From assembly GCA_964251675.1 (NCBI GenBank), contig CAXUKS010000001.1:220566-284565 (forward strand): a stretch of 64,000 nucleotides of DNA. Direction: 5' to 3'. Positions 24,924 through 32,568 of the stretch are shown here, piece after piece. This DNA comes from JANXMY01 sp964251675 (GTDB lineage Bacteria > Armatimonadota > Armatimonadia > Armatimonadales > Capsulimonadaceae). Within the stretch, counting starts at the first letter, position 1; every line of letters starts with the position of its first letter. Under the pieces are notes generated by a model that saw only the letters and a program-made list of their open reading frames with translations, searched no databases and was not told the origin of the DNA. The translations under genes were made by a program, and so were the position numbers.

Positions 24924-25625
24924 ATGCTGCCGCTCAAATACGCCCTCTGTGTCGTACCAGCCTGCGCCCTATGGCTCTGCACCGGCCCGGTGCATCCTGT
25001 TGCCGCGCAGACGCCCGTCGCCGACAAAGTCACCGTCGCCTGTGTCGGCGACAGCATCACCGAGGGAGCCTTTGTCGACTCGGCGGTGCGCTGGACTTCG
25101 GTGCTTCAGACCGACCTCGGCCCGCGCTGCGACGTGCAGAACTTTGGCGTCAGCGGCACGACTTTGATTAAAAGCGGCGACTCCTCTTACTGGAAACAGG
25201 CTGCGCTGACCAACGCCCTGGCCTGCAAGCCGAATATTGTCCTGATCATGCTGGGGACCAACGACTCCAAGCCGCAGAACCTGCCCGCCCACCCCGGCGA
25301 GTTCGGCCCGGACCTGCGCGACTTGATTTCCGAGTTCAAATCGCTGCCGACGCATCCGAAAGTGTGGCTCGTCCTGCCCCCGCCCGTCTTTGCCGACGGC
25401 CTCGCGGGCATCACGGAGGGCATCCTGGCAGCGTCCATCCGCCCGGTCATCCGCACCACCGCCAAAGAAACAAAGTGCGGCTTGATCGACCTTGCCCCCA
25501 CCCTCGCCCCGCACCCGGAAGCCTCGCGGGACCATGTCCACCCGACCCCTGCCGGGCACAAATTGCTTGGCGACAAAATCGCCGCCGTTCTCAAAGCCGC
25601 CGTCCACACGCCCGGTGGCAAGTAG
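24924..25625 (+). CDS. Secreted SGNH/GDSL hydrolase
   Basis: 233-residue esterase-like protein with an N-terminal signal peptide (YALCVVPACALWLCTG...VAAQ). SGNH blocks are present: block I GDSITEG (catalytic Ser), block II Gly in FGVSGTT, block III GTND, block V DHVHPTPAGH with the Asp and His. It probably deacylates a polysaccharide or lipid outside the cytoplasm. The ATG follows immediately after the TAA of the sigma-GGDEF gene, so translation is coupled. A strong terminator lies 13 bases after the stop. Confidence 0.92.
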   Translation: MLPLKYALCVVPACALWLCTGPVHPVAAQTPVADKVTVACVGDSITEGAFVDSAVRWTSVLQTDLGPRCDVQNFGVSGTTLIKSGDSSYWKQAALTNALACKPNIVLIMLGTNDSKPQNLPAHPGEFGPDLRDLISEFKSLPTHPKVWLVLPPPVFADGLAGITEGILAASIRPVIRTTAKETKCGLIDLAPTLAPHPEASRDHVHPTPAGHKLLGDKIAAVLKAAVHTPGGK

Positions 25626-25638
25626 CTCCGCGCACACA

Positions 25639-25672
25639 AAGGCCCCGCAACAGTGAAGTCGCGGGGCCTTTC
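25639..25672. terminator. Intrinsic terminator after the SGNH gene
   Basis: AAAGGCCCCGC (25639-25649) pairs with GCGGGGCCTTT (25662-25672). Outer GCGCACA/TGTGCGT bases can lengthen the stem. Confidence 0.9.
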
Positions 25673-25687
25673 TGTGCGTAACGCCGT

Positions 25688-26093
25688 CTACAAGTGCGCG
25701 TTCGGATCATCCACCGTCAGCCCCTCACTCAGCGCGGCGGCGTTTAGCTCTTTGTCGGCGGCAACGAAAAGAAGCGGCCCGGCTCCGGCGGCCAGAGACA
25801 AACGGTTGATTTCATTGGCAGCGGCGAGTTGCACAGCATCATAACCGCGCAGGCTGTATTTTTGGGCCAAGCGGACTGCCTCAGAAAGTAGTACCTCTGT
25901 GACGGCGACAATTTCGTAATCCATGGAAAAGTCCACAAGAAACGTCCGGCAGGAAGAAGCCGCATCCACCGCTGAGATTGTGCCGCTCCGCACACGGCGC
26001 GTCAAGCACGAAAAGACCACTAATCCATAACGACCCGGTTGCCTGCACATATCGCTTCACAACGGCGCTGCTGTCCATAAAAACCACAGCCAT
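25688..26093 (-). pseudogene. PIN-domain (VapC-like) toxin, frameshifted and internally deleted
   Basis: From the ATG at 26093 the frame reads MAVVFMDSSAVVKRYVQATGSLW, a normal PIN start with its first Asp. The remaining PIN sequence (TRRVRSGTISAVDAA... YSLRGYDAVQLAAA) continues in a different frame down to 25688. Compared with the family, about 20-25 residues are missing at the junction near 26020, including the segment carrying the next active-site acid (usually VEVV). The toxin is therefore almost certainly dead. Its antitoxin-like neighbour at 26094-26405 is intact. Confidence 0.8.
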
Positions 26094-26405
26094 TTAGCGC
26101 CTCTCCCGAATGATTGTTTCTGAGACCGGCTCTCCCAGAACTGTGATCCGAGGCCGCTCCGCTTTGCTGGGATCACGCGGCGTGGGAAGGCGGGTGATAA
26201 GACCCGCCGCCAGCAAAGAGTGGTGAAAGTCAACTTGTTTTTCTGCCTCCGACTTCTCCCGCTCTGGCGCTTCCTCCGGTGCGTTTTGCTTCGGCGTAGG
26301 CACGGATTTTATCTGCTCCTGTACCACGTCTTGAACGCGCCGCAAATCGTCCGGTCCGAGTGCGTTAATCTGGCTAATGACTGCATCAATGGTTGCCTTT
26401 GGCAT
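26094..26405 (-). CDS. Antitoxin-like partner of the PIN gene
   Basis: 103-residue hydrophilic protein whose stop directly abuts the PIN ATG (TAAATG). It ends with GEPVSETIIRERR, a short tail (G-x-P-x-S-E-x-I-I) common in antitoxins paired with PIN toxins. The middle is charged and probably disordered. The N-terminal region is helical (DAVISQINALGPDDLRRVQDVV). With its toxin decayed, it is likely an orphan. Its start overlaps the TPR gene end by 20 bases. Confidence 0.65.
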   Translation of the reverse strand: MPKATIDAVISQINALGPDDLRRVQDVVQEQIKSVPTPKQNAPEEAPEREKSEAEKQVDFHHSLLAAGLITRLPTPRDPSKAERPRITVLGEPVSETIIRERR

Positions 26406-26949
26406 TTTTGTTATCTCCTTGAACCCTTTTGCGCTGAAATCTCTTAGCGCGTTTCAGCATTGCTTTTGCGCGTACATTACGCCCGGTGACACGAAGTAAA
26501 TCTGCATAAATCTCTAGAGTCTGTACCATCGAGTGCAAGTCGCCTTGATACATTCGTTTGCGAATTCTCAGGACTTCCTGCCAGTAGGCCAGGGCTTTGC
26601 GCCATTGCTTCTGGTCATCGTACACAAAAGAAAGCCACAGATAGCTGCTCGCCAAATCGCTGAAAACGGGAGCCTTCGCGCTTTTATAGATTGCCAGTGC
26701 GCGGCGAAACAATGCTTCCGCTTCATTGAAGTGTTTACTGTGATACAAGTCAATCGCCAGTGTATCCATTGCCGTAGCAAGATAGGCGTGGTTTGGCCCA
26801 AGTATGGTTTCTTCCAGCGCCAGTGCTTCGCGTTTCAAAGCGAAGGCCGCTTCCAGTTCGTTCTTGAGATCAAGCTGATACGCCTCACGTTCCAGCGTAT
26901 ACACTTCTTCCAAACGCGCTTCCTGTTCCGGCGTGAGTTCTTCCGTCAT
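26386..26949 (-). CDS. Tetratricopeptide-repeat protein
   Basis: 187 residues, entirely helical. It contains TPR_12-type repeats (LGPNHAYLATAMDTLAIDLY, FNEAEALFRRALAIYK, LASSYLWLSFVYDDQKQW) followed by a very basic C-terminus (KRAKRFQRKRV). Codon use is more A+T-rich than the flanking genes. It starts two bases after the uvrC stop and overlaps the next gene by 20 bases, so it probably rides on the uvrC transcript. The partner is unknown. Confidence 0.78.
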   Translation of the reverse strand: MTEELTPEQEARLEEVYTLEREAYQLDLKNELEAAFALKREALALEETILGPNHAYLATAMDTLAIDLYHSKHFNEAEALFRRALAIYKSAKAPVFSDLASSYLWLSFVYDDQKQWRKALAYWQEVLRIRKRMYQGDLHSMVQTLEIYADLLRVTGRNVRAKAMLKRAKRFQRKRVQGDNKNAKGNH

Positions 26950-26951
26950 GG

Positions 26952-28802
26952 TTACGCCGCCCCACCGTGCAGCATTTTGTGAATGGTGGCGGCGAGCTTG
27001 GAGTTCATGGCCGGGGCGTGGGCGATCTGCTCGATGCTGGCGTGCTTGAGCTTTTCGACGCTGCCGAAGAACTTTAAAAGCTCGCGGCGGCGGACCTGGC
27101 CGATGCCGGGGATCGTATCCAGAACGCTCATCGTGGCGTTTTTGCCGCGCAGGGTGCGATGGTACGTTACCGAGTAGCGGTGGACTTCGTCGCGGACGCG
27201 CTGCAGCAGAAACAGGGCCTGCGAGTTGCGCGGCAGCACCAGCGGGTCGGAGTGGCCGGGCTTGTAGACTAATTCAAACTGCTTGGCAAGGCCAATCATA
27301 TTCAGCTCTAGCCCCAGCTCCTGGGCGACATTGACCGCAACGCCCAGCTGGCCTTTGCCGCCGTCAATGACCATCAGATCAGGCAGCGTGCTGAACTTGG
27401 GATTGCCGGACTGCGCTTCTTTCAGGCGGCGGGTGAGAACTTCGCGCATCATGGCAAAGTCGTTCGGCTCGCCGGTGTTGGTGGGCTTTTGGATTTTGAA
27501 GCGTCGGTAATCGGACTTCAGCGGCTTGCCGTCCTGAAAGACCACCATGCCGCCGACCGAGTTGCTGCCCTGAATGGTCGAAATATCAAAGGCTTCAATG
27601 CGCTCCGGCGGCGAGTCCAGCCCCAGCGCGTCCATCAGCTCCATCAATGCGCCGAGCGTGCGGTCGTGCTCGGCAGCCGCCGTGGCCTGCATCTGGTCCA
27701 GAGCCAGTTTGGCGTTCTGCGAAGCCATGTCCAGAAGCTGCTTTTTCTCGCCGCGCTCCGGGACGGTCAGCGTCACCTTCGCGCCTTTCTTCTGCCGCAG
27801 CCACTGCTCGATAATCACGGTCTCTTCGACGTGCGCGGGCAGGACAATCTCGCGGGGCACATAGGTCGCCTCCTGATAGTACTGCTTGACGAACTCCGCG
27901 GTCGCCGTCTCGATTCCCTCTTCGCCGTCCATGCCGTCGAGCAAAAAGTGCTCCTGCCCGATGAGCTTGCCATTGCGGATAAAGAACATCTGCACGGCGG
28001 ATTTGCCCTGGTCATTGACCAGTGCGACAATGTCCTGGTCGGCCTGATTGGTCGAGACGACTTTCTGCCGCTCCACCAAAGTCTCCACCGCCCGCAATTG
28101 GTCACGCAGCCGGGCCGCCTTTTCAAACTGCATATCCTCAGCGGCGGCTTCCATCTCGTCTTTGAGCTGCTTGAGCAGCTTGTCCTGCTTGCCGTCTAAA
28201 AACAGCGCCACATCGTCCACCATCTTGCGGTATTCTTCCTGCTGGCCCAGCCCCGCACAGGGCGCGTGCGGGCAGCGGCCCATGTGGTGATACAGGCACG
28301 GGCGCTGCACCGGCGTATTCTCCCACCGCTTGCGGCAGGTGACCAGCGGAAACAGCCGGTAAATCAGCCGCAGGCTGTCCCACACGGCGCGGGAGTTGGT
28401 GAACGGTCCGAAATACTTGTTGCCGTCCTGCGCCACCCGGCGGGTCACCAGCAGTCGGGGGAACGGCTCATTGAGCGTCAGCATGAGGTAGGGATAGTGC
28501 TTGTCGTCGCGCAGGCGGACATTGTAGTGCGGCCGGTGCTGCTTGATCAGATTGCACTCTAATACCAGGGCTTCCAGCTCACTGTCCACCACGACAATGT
28601 CTAGATCGACAATGCGCGAGACAAGCTTGCGCGTCTTGGCCGAATGGTTGGCGCTTTTCTGGAAATAAGAGCGAACGCGGTTTTTGAGATTGATCGCCTT
28701 GCCGACATAAATAATCTCGCCCTTGTCATCTTTGTAAAGATAACAGCCGGGGGAAGTGGGAAGCGACTTCAGCTTTTCTTCGAGCGTGGGAGAAACTGCC
28801 AT
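26952..28802 (-). CDS. uvrC: Excinuclease ABC subunit C
   Basis: Nucleotide-excision-repair nuclease making both incisions with UvrA and UvrB. The 616 residues contain the N-terminal GIY-YIG domain (SPGCYLYKDDKGEIIYVGKA), the UvrB-binding UVR helix (EDMQFEKAARLRDQLRAVE), the RNase H-like C-terminal nuclease (EAFDISTIQGSNSVGGMVVF and DGGKGQL) and a terminal helix-hairpin-helix. Length and motifs are normal. The ATG lies nine bases after a TATAAT box on the minus strand, so the transcript is predicted to be leaderless or nearly so. Confidence 0.97.
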   Translation of the reverse strand: MAVSPTLEEKLKSLPTSPGCYLYKDDKGEIIYVGKAINLKNRVRSYFQKSANHSAKTRKLVSRIVDLDIVVVDSELEALVLECNLIKQHRPHYNVRLRDDKHYPYLMLTLNEPFPRLLVTRRVAQDGNKYFGPFTNSRAVWDSLRLIYRLFPLVTCRKRWENTPVQRPCLYHHMGRCPHAPCAGLGQQEEYRKMVDDVALFLDGKQDKLLKQLKDEMEAAAEDMQFEKAARLRDQLRAVETLVERQKVVSTNQADQDIVALVNDQGKSAVQMFFIRNGKLIGQEHFLLDGMDGEEGIETATAEFVKQYYQEATYVPREIVLPAHVEETVIIEQWLRQKKGAKVTLTVPERGEKKQLLDMASQNAKLALDQMQATAAAEHDRTLGALMELMDALGLDSPPERIEAFDISTIQGSNSVGGMVVFQDGKPLKSDYRRFKIQKPTNTGEPNDFAMMREVLTRRLKEAQSGNPKFSTLPDLMVIDGGKGQLGVAVNVAQELGLELNMIGLAKQFELVYKPGHSDPLVLPRNSQALFLLQRVRDEVHRYSVTYHRTLRGKNATMSVLDTIPGIGQVRRRELLKFFGSVEKLKHASIEQIAHAPAMNSKLAATIHKMLHGGAA

Positions 28803-28811
28803 AATAGGCTA

Positions 28812-28817
28812 ATTATA
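28812..28817 (-). promoter_or_regulatory. -10 box of uvrC (leaderless)
   Basis: TATAAT on the minus strand, preceded by GGG and followed nine bases later by the uvrC ATG. No clear -35. Confidence 0.6.
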
Positions 28818-28868
28818 CCCGAAGAGCGGACAAGTGTTCGGGGCAGTGCATCAGGGTTCAAATCGCTG

Positions 28869-29627
28869 CTAGGCGAACGGCACGAACTGGCAGTTGATAA
28901 CCTCAAATGCCTCCAGACGTATATTAGTTTTCTCCCGCAGTGCAGCTATCACCTCACGGGCACAGGTATCACGTTTCAAGCGCCGCTGTACCGGATGGTC
29001 ATCGTTCCCAAAGATACGAAGGTAACAAAAAGCATCTGTTCCAGCATATCTCGATGTCACACTTCGCATGATGGGATTAATCTTCTCAAAATAACCGCCA
29101 GCCCCCTTAATCACACGCGCCCGACGGTTCTCATAAAAAGCATCCCCTGAAAAATCATAGCCGGTGTATCGTTTCAGATCGCGGATCAATTTGCCTATTT
29201 TTGGAGGCGGCCAAAGCAGCAGCTCCACAGGCATTAGCCGGGTGATAAGAGAGTAGTCTGGGGAATAATCCAAAGGCTGATAGGTGAAATCAGTCTCGCC
29301 TTGCAATTTTTGGAAAGCCAATGGAAAGCATCCGTGCTGCCGTAAGCGCTCATAGAGTGCTTGCATATAGGAGAGCTGTGGGCCTCCTTTGGCACTCAGC
29401 TCGTAGCGGTAGGTTGATACATCCTGATAATTGTAATAAACCCGAGAGTTTTCTGTGAGATAGACAATAGGGCGCCCATCCTCAGCAAGAAAACGGTACA
29501 TGAAACGTTCGGGGGCTGGATTTTCTAAGGTGATTTCGCTCAAGGTTAGCATCTCTGGCAGAAGATGGAGAGCAAGTTCCCTTAAATCCAGGTTGGCGTC
29601 CAAATAGATGTTAGCAGACATTCCCAT
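28869..29627 (-). CDS. Hypothetical protein, 252 residues
   Basis: I do not recognise a family. The protein is soluble, rich in Tyr and Arg, and probably alpha/beta. It starts MGMSANIYLDANLDLRELAL. An aromatic patch occurs at RVYYNYQDVSTYRYEL, and the C-terminal third has regular basic strands (FCYLRIFGNDDHPVQRRLKR). Base composition is lower in G+C than the neighbours, suggesting acquisition. It sits alone between uvrC and a small gene, with no overlap, so context gives no function. Confidence 0.6.
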   Translation of the reverse strand: MGMSANIYLDANLDLRELALHLLPEMLTLSEITLENPAPERFMYRFLAEDGRPIVYLTENSRVYYNYQDVSTYRYELSAKGGPQLSYMQALYERLRQHGCFPLAFQKLQGETDFTYQPLDYSPDYSLITRLMPVELLLWPPPKIGKLIRDLKRYTGYDFSGDAFYENRRARVIKGAGGYFEKINPIMRSVTSRYAGTDAFCYLRIFGNDDHPVQRRLKRDTCAREVIAALREKTNIRLEAFEVINCQFVPFA

Positions 29628-29726
29628 AGTTAAGCTTCCTCGGTGGCGTTGACTTATATGTCTAGATCACTGGTCTCACGAAGATAGCCGCAGTAGCCAA
29701 CAGCATATCCCCTAATGAGCAGGTAT

Positions 29727-29939
29727 TCAGCGTGGTTCTCGTTGAGCAACCGTCAAAAGTCTTTGAAGTCGGTCGGTAGAAGAATAGTCGCCATACATCA
29801 CCTGACGCATCAGCTCCAGCGCGGCCAGCCGGGCTTCGGGCGTCTGCCCATGCCAGTAGTCGTTTTCATCCGATGGCTCGTGTAGGGAAGCCACGGTCAG
29901 AACCGTTTTGTCCATGCGGGTCTCGCTTAATAGGCTCAT
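29727..29939 (-). CDS. Small hypothetical protein (about 70 residues)
   Basis: Contains KTVLTVASLHEPSDENDYWH and TPEARLAALELMRQVMYGDY, a pattern seen in small proteins that often precede nucleotidyltransferase-like toxins; no such partner follows here. The ATG at 29939 is chosen because a TATAGT -10 box on the minus strand ends seven bases earlier. Other possible starts are 29948 and 29915. It may be an orphan regulator or antitoxin. Confidence 0.55.
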   Translation of the reverse strand: MSLLSETRMDKTVLTVASLHEPSDENDYWHGQTPEARLAALELMRQVMYGDYSSTDRLQRLLTVAQREPR

Positions 29940-30054
29940 AGTCATCACTATACCCGCGAATTCAAATACCGCTGCGCAGGAGCAGGATCAACAAAATACC
30001 CACCTCCACAGAACGGGGAGGCGGGCAACAGAGAGCTTCGGCTGGCGAAAAAGA

Positions 30055-31101
30055 TTAGTGTCCGGCGGGGGCGGGGGTGTGGACGGCGTCTCCTTCTTTC
30101 AGCTTGGCGGCGGGAAGGGGGGTAGTCAGGCGGAGCTTGGCGCCGCCGGGCTGGACTTCGGTGACGACGGCGGAGCCGAGTTTGGTTTCGGTCTGGTAGA
30201 CGACCTGGCCGGTGGCGTTTTTGACGGCGGTGAGGCTGACGACATCTAAGGCATCGCCGACGCGCACATCATCGGACTGGCCTTTGTCAATGATAAACTC
30301 GGTGGGGGAAATCACGGCAACGACCCCGGCCTTGATTGCCGGGCGATCTGGCTCCGCGCCGCCGTCGTTGGGGTTCCAGTCGGCAAGCTGGTCGGCGATC
30401 TGCTGGACGGCCTTGCGGGTGGCCTTGCCGATCTGGCTGCCGGTCCATTCGCTCTGGCTGAAATCGATATTGTTGTACCAGTTCTTTTGCAGGGAGACGC
30501 CCCGGTTGGTGTCATCGCCCTGCGCCGTTCCCGCGCTGCCCGCGACAATGCGCCCGGTGCGGGCGTTAACGACGTGGTAGTCAATCTTGACCCGCGCTGT
30601 GGTCTCGCTGACCCGTGCCCCGCCGAACATCCCCCCGATGAGGCCGCTGCCACCGATGCCGCGCTGGGAGATACCCCATTCGGTGATGGTCCCCAGAATG
30701 AGATAGTCTGCGCCCAGCACCTTGCCAATCGGAGCCGCCGTGCTTTTATCCAAGCGACCAGCCTGCCCCAGGTCCTGTTCACCGAGAACATCCCCGAGAC
30801 GCTCCCGCTCCACCATGTCGCGCCCCTGCTGGGACATCACCGTGGTCAGCATATCGCAGACCGCGCTGTTGAGGCTGTTCTGGTAGCCATACCAGCCGGG
30901 GTACGAGATGGAGTCCGCCACCCGGAACTCTTTCACGGCAAAGCGGTATTGTGCGCGAGGCGCACCGGCAGCGGTTGTGGCCGCAGTGACGGCTGCCGGG
31001 ACAGGCGGCGGCTTTTTGTCTCTGGCCTGGGCCGGAGCGAGGAAAGTAAGCAGCGCAAGAAGCCCGACAGGGCAAAGGCGTGAAGAAGACGAGAGGCGCA
31101 T
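30055..31101 (-). CDS. CsgG/HfaB-family exported protein
   Basis: 348 residues with an N-terminal signal peptide (LCPVGLLALLTFLAPAQA) lacking a lipobox cysteine. A CsgG-like domain follows, about 50-240: YRFAVKEFRVADS, RDMVERERLGDVLGEQDLG, GADYLILGTITEW, VNARTGRIVAGSAG. The last 90 residues form a separate beta-rich region (VAVISPTEFIIDKGQSDDVRVGDALDV) similar in style to FlgT C-terminal domains. CsgG proteins form outer-membrane secretion pores; this form may instead be periplasmic. AAAGGA seven bases before the ATG supports the start. Confidence 0.85.
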   Translation of the reverse strand: MRLSSSSRLCPVGLLALLTFLAPAQARDKKPPPVPAAVTAATTAAGAPRAQYRFAVKEFRVADSISYPGWYGYQNSLNSAVCDMLTTVMSQQGRDMVERERLGDVLGEQDLGQAGRLDKSTAAPIGKVLGADYLILGTITEWGISQRGIGGSGLIGGMFGGARVSETTARVKIDYHVVNARTGRIVAGSAGTAQGDDTNRGVSLQKNWYNNIDFSQSEWTGSQIGKATRKAVQQIADQLADWNPNDGGAEPDRPAIKAGVVAVISPTEFIIDKGQSDDVRVGDALDVVSLTAVKNATGQVVYQTETKLGSAVVTEVQPGGAKLRLTTPLPAAKLKEGDAVHTPAPAGH

Positions 31102-31194
31102 GGGTGGTCCTTTTCTTTCTTAAGAAACAGCAGTGAGGCGTACAAAGAAAGCCAGGTAGAACGCGGCGGGGGAACGTGCAGAAAGCCGCAACTT

Positions 31195-31200
31195 ATTATA
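31195..31200 (-). promoter_or_regulatory. -10 box of the CsgG-like gene
   Basis: GGTATAAT on the minus strand, about 93 bases before the start at 31101. No good -35 seen. Confidence 0.45.
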
Positions 31201-31269
31201 CCATCAACTTCAATACGGGTTCAATACCGGCCGCATTTTGGTAGAAAAAGTGGACCCAATGAAGCTGAT

Positions 31270-31368
31270 CTAATTCAGATGCTTTCGGACCAGCAGCAAG
31301 ATCAGCACGAGCAGGGCGACCAGAAGGGCGAGGAAGGCGTAATGGAGCAGGCCTAGAAAAGCTGTCAT
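31270..31368 (-). CDS. 32-residue single-helix membrane peptide overlapping fhaA
   Basis: Reads MTAFLGLLHYAFLALLVALL, continues hydrophobic through VLILLLVR, and ends KHLN, then TAG. Its ATG overlaps the fhaA TGA (ATGA at 31365-31368), indicating coupled translation. The sequence is one uninterrupted membrane helix with a basic end. It resembles the N-terminal anchor of FhaB-type proteins without their FHA domain, so it could be a membrane partner of the adjacent FhaA. That idea is inference. Confidence 0.6.
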   Translation of the reverse strand: MTAFLGLLHYAFLALLVALLVLILLLVRKHLN

Positions 31369-32552
31369 GGGGCGGCCTCAAAGTGCATCTCGGCGTCGCC
31401 AAAGTGCAGCACGTCGCCAGAAGCCAGCGGCTGACGGCGGCCCGGCGGCAGGGTGCGGCCATTGACGCGGGTTCCGCCCGGCCCGCCCAGGTCTTCCAGC
31501 AGGTATGTGGCGGCGTCCGGAGAGATAATCCGGGCGTGCTTGGTGGAAACCGAGGGGCCAGGCAGAATGATGTCGCTGGTCACGGCCCGGCCAATCAGGG
31601 TCTCGGAGGCCAAAACGTGCGCGTCGCCGTCCGGGCCAACGAGGCGGGCGCGGCGCGGCGGGGCGGCGAGGCGGGCTTCGAGGGCGTCCAGAGCGCGGCT
31701 GACCCCTCCGGCGATGACGGGGCCAATTGGAGGAGTGCGGGGCGGCGTCTGCTCAAAGGCCAGCGCCGTGCTGCCAAGCGTGAGTGTGTCGCCGTTTTGC
31801 AGGACGCGGTTGCCGTCCACCCGTGCGCCGTTGACGCGGATGCCATTGGTGCTGGCGAGGTCATAGAGCGTCCACGAGCCGTCGCGCTCGCGCTCCAGCC
31901 GGGCGTGGGCTTTGGAAATTTGGTCATCGGCATCCAGGACTAAATCATTGCCGACCGTGCGCGAGCGGCCCATCTGGAACATGGGCCGGGTCAGCGAAAC
32001 GCGGCGCGGGCGTCCGTCAGGGCCGGTCACGGTCAGGTTTGCCCAGGCCACGGCGGGAACCGTCCCCGCCTCATCGTCGTCGTCCCCCCGCGCAGGCAGC
32101 CCCGCCACCGTCGGCAGGTCCTCTTCGTCCGCTTCCGCGACAGGGGCAGGAGCGGGGGAAGCCATGTCGCCCTTCTCGTAGCGCACCCGGACGCGCAGCT
32201 TTTCGCGGCGCGAGGCCCGCTCTTCTTCGGGGACTTCGGCAATGGTAAAGTCCAGCGGCCCGCGTGTCTTGTAACCGTTCTGGGCCATGAACTTCTTGAG
32301 CGTCGCGGCCAGCTCGTCTTCGTCCAGAAACGACAGCAGGTATTCACGCTCTTCAGGGTCATCTACAGCCAGCTCCACGGTATACTTGTTGGGCACGTAG
32401 ACCTTGCCGTCCAGCCCTTCTTTGCGCCCGTCCTCCATCGCGGCTAAAATCTTCCGCAGCACGTCTTTGGGCCGCAGCTCGCCGCCACTTGCGCCGAACA
32501 GGCCCTCGTACCAGCCGCCAAATTTGCTGTTGAACTTTTCTAAAATGTCCAT
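31365..32552 (-). CDS. fhaA: FhaA-type protein: DUF3662 domain plus two FHA domains
   Basis: 395 residues. DUF3662 spans about 1-115 (MDILEKFNSKFGGWYEGLFG...GYKTRGPLDFTIAE). FHA domain 1 is near 195-265 (MGRSRTVGNDLVLD...STNGIRVNG) and FHA domain 2 near 315-395 (IGRAVTSDIILPG...GTRVNG). Actinobacterial FhaA has one FHA domain and binds phosphorylated MurJ to control lipid II export. Here fhaA lies 16 bases after murJ on the same strand, which fits that link. No Ser/Thr kinase gene is in the window. Confidence 0.9.
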   Translation of the reverse strand: MDILEKFNSKFGGWYEGLFGASGGELRPKDVLRKILAAMEDGRKEGLDGKVYVPNKYTVELAVDDPEEREYLLSFLDEDELAATLKKFMAQNGYKTRGPLDFTIAEVPEEERASRREKLRVRVRYEKGDMASPAPAPVAEADEEDLPTVAGLPARGDDDDEAGTVPAVAWANLTVTGPDGRPRRVSLTRPMFQMGRSRTVGNDLVLDADDQISKAHARLERERDGSWTLYDLASTNGIRVNGARVDGNRVLQNGDTLTLGSTALAFEQTPPRTPPIGPVIAGGVSRALDALEARLAAPPRRARLVGPDGDAHVLASETLIGRAVTSDIILPGPSVSTKHARIISPDAATYLLEDLGGPGGTRVNGRTLPPGRRQPLASGDVLHFGDAEMHFEAAP

Positions 32553-32568
32553 AGTCGTATTAGGAGAC

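Noticed and set aside
25881..26093. A separate 70-residue gene at the start of the PIN region
   Set aside because: Its first half is the N-terminus of a PIN domain and its second half is out-of-frame PIN sequence, so it is part of one broken gene.
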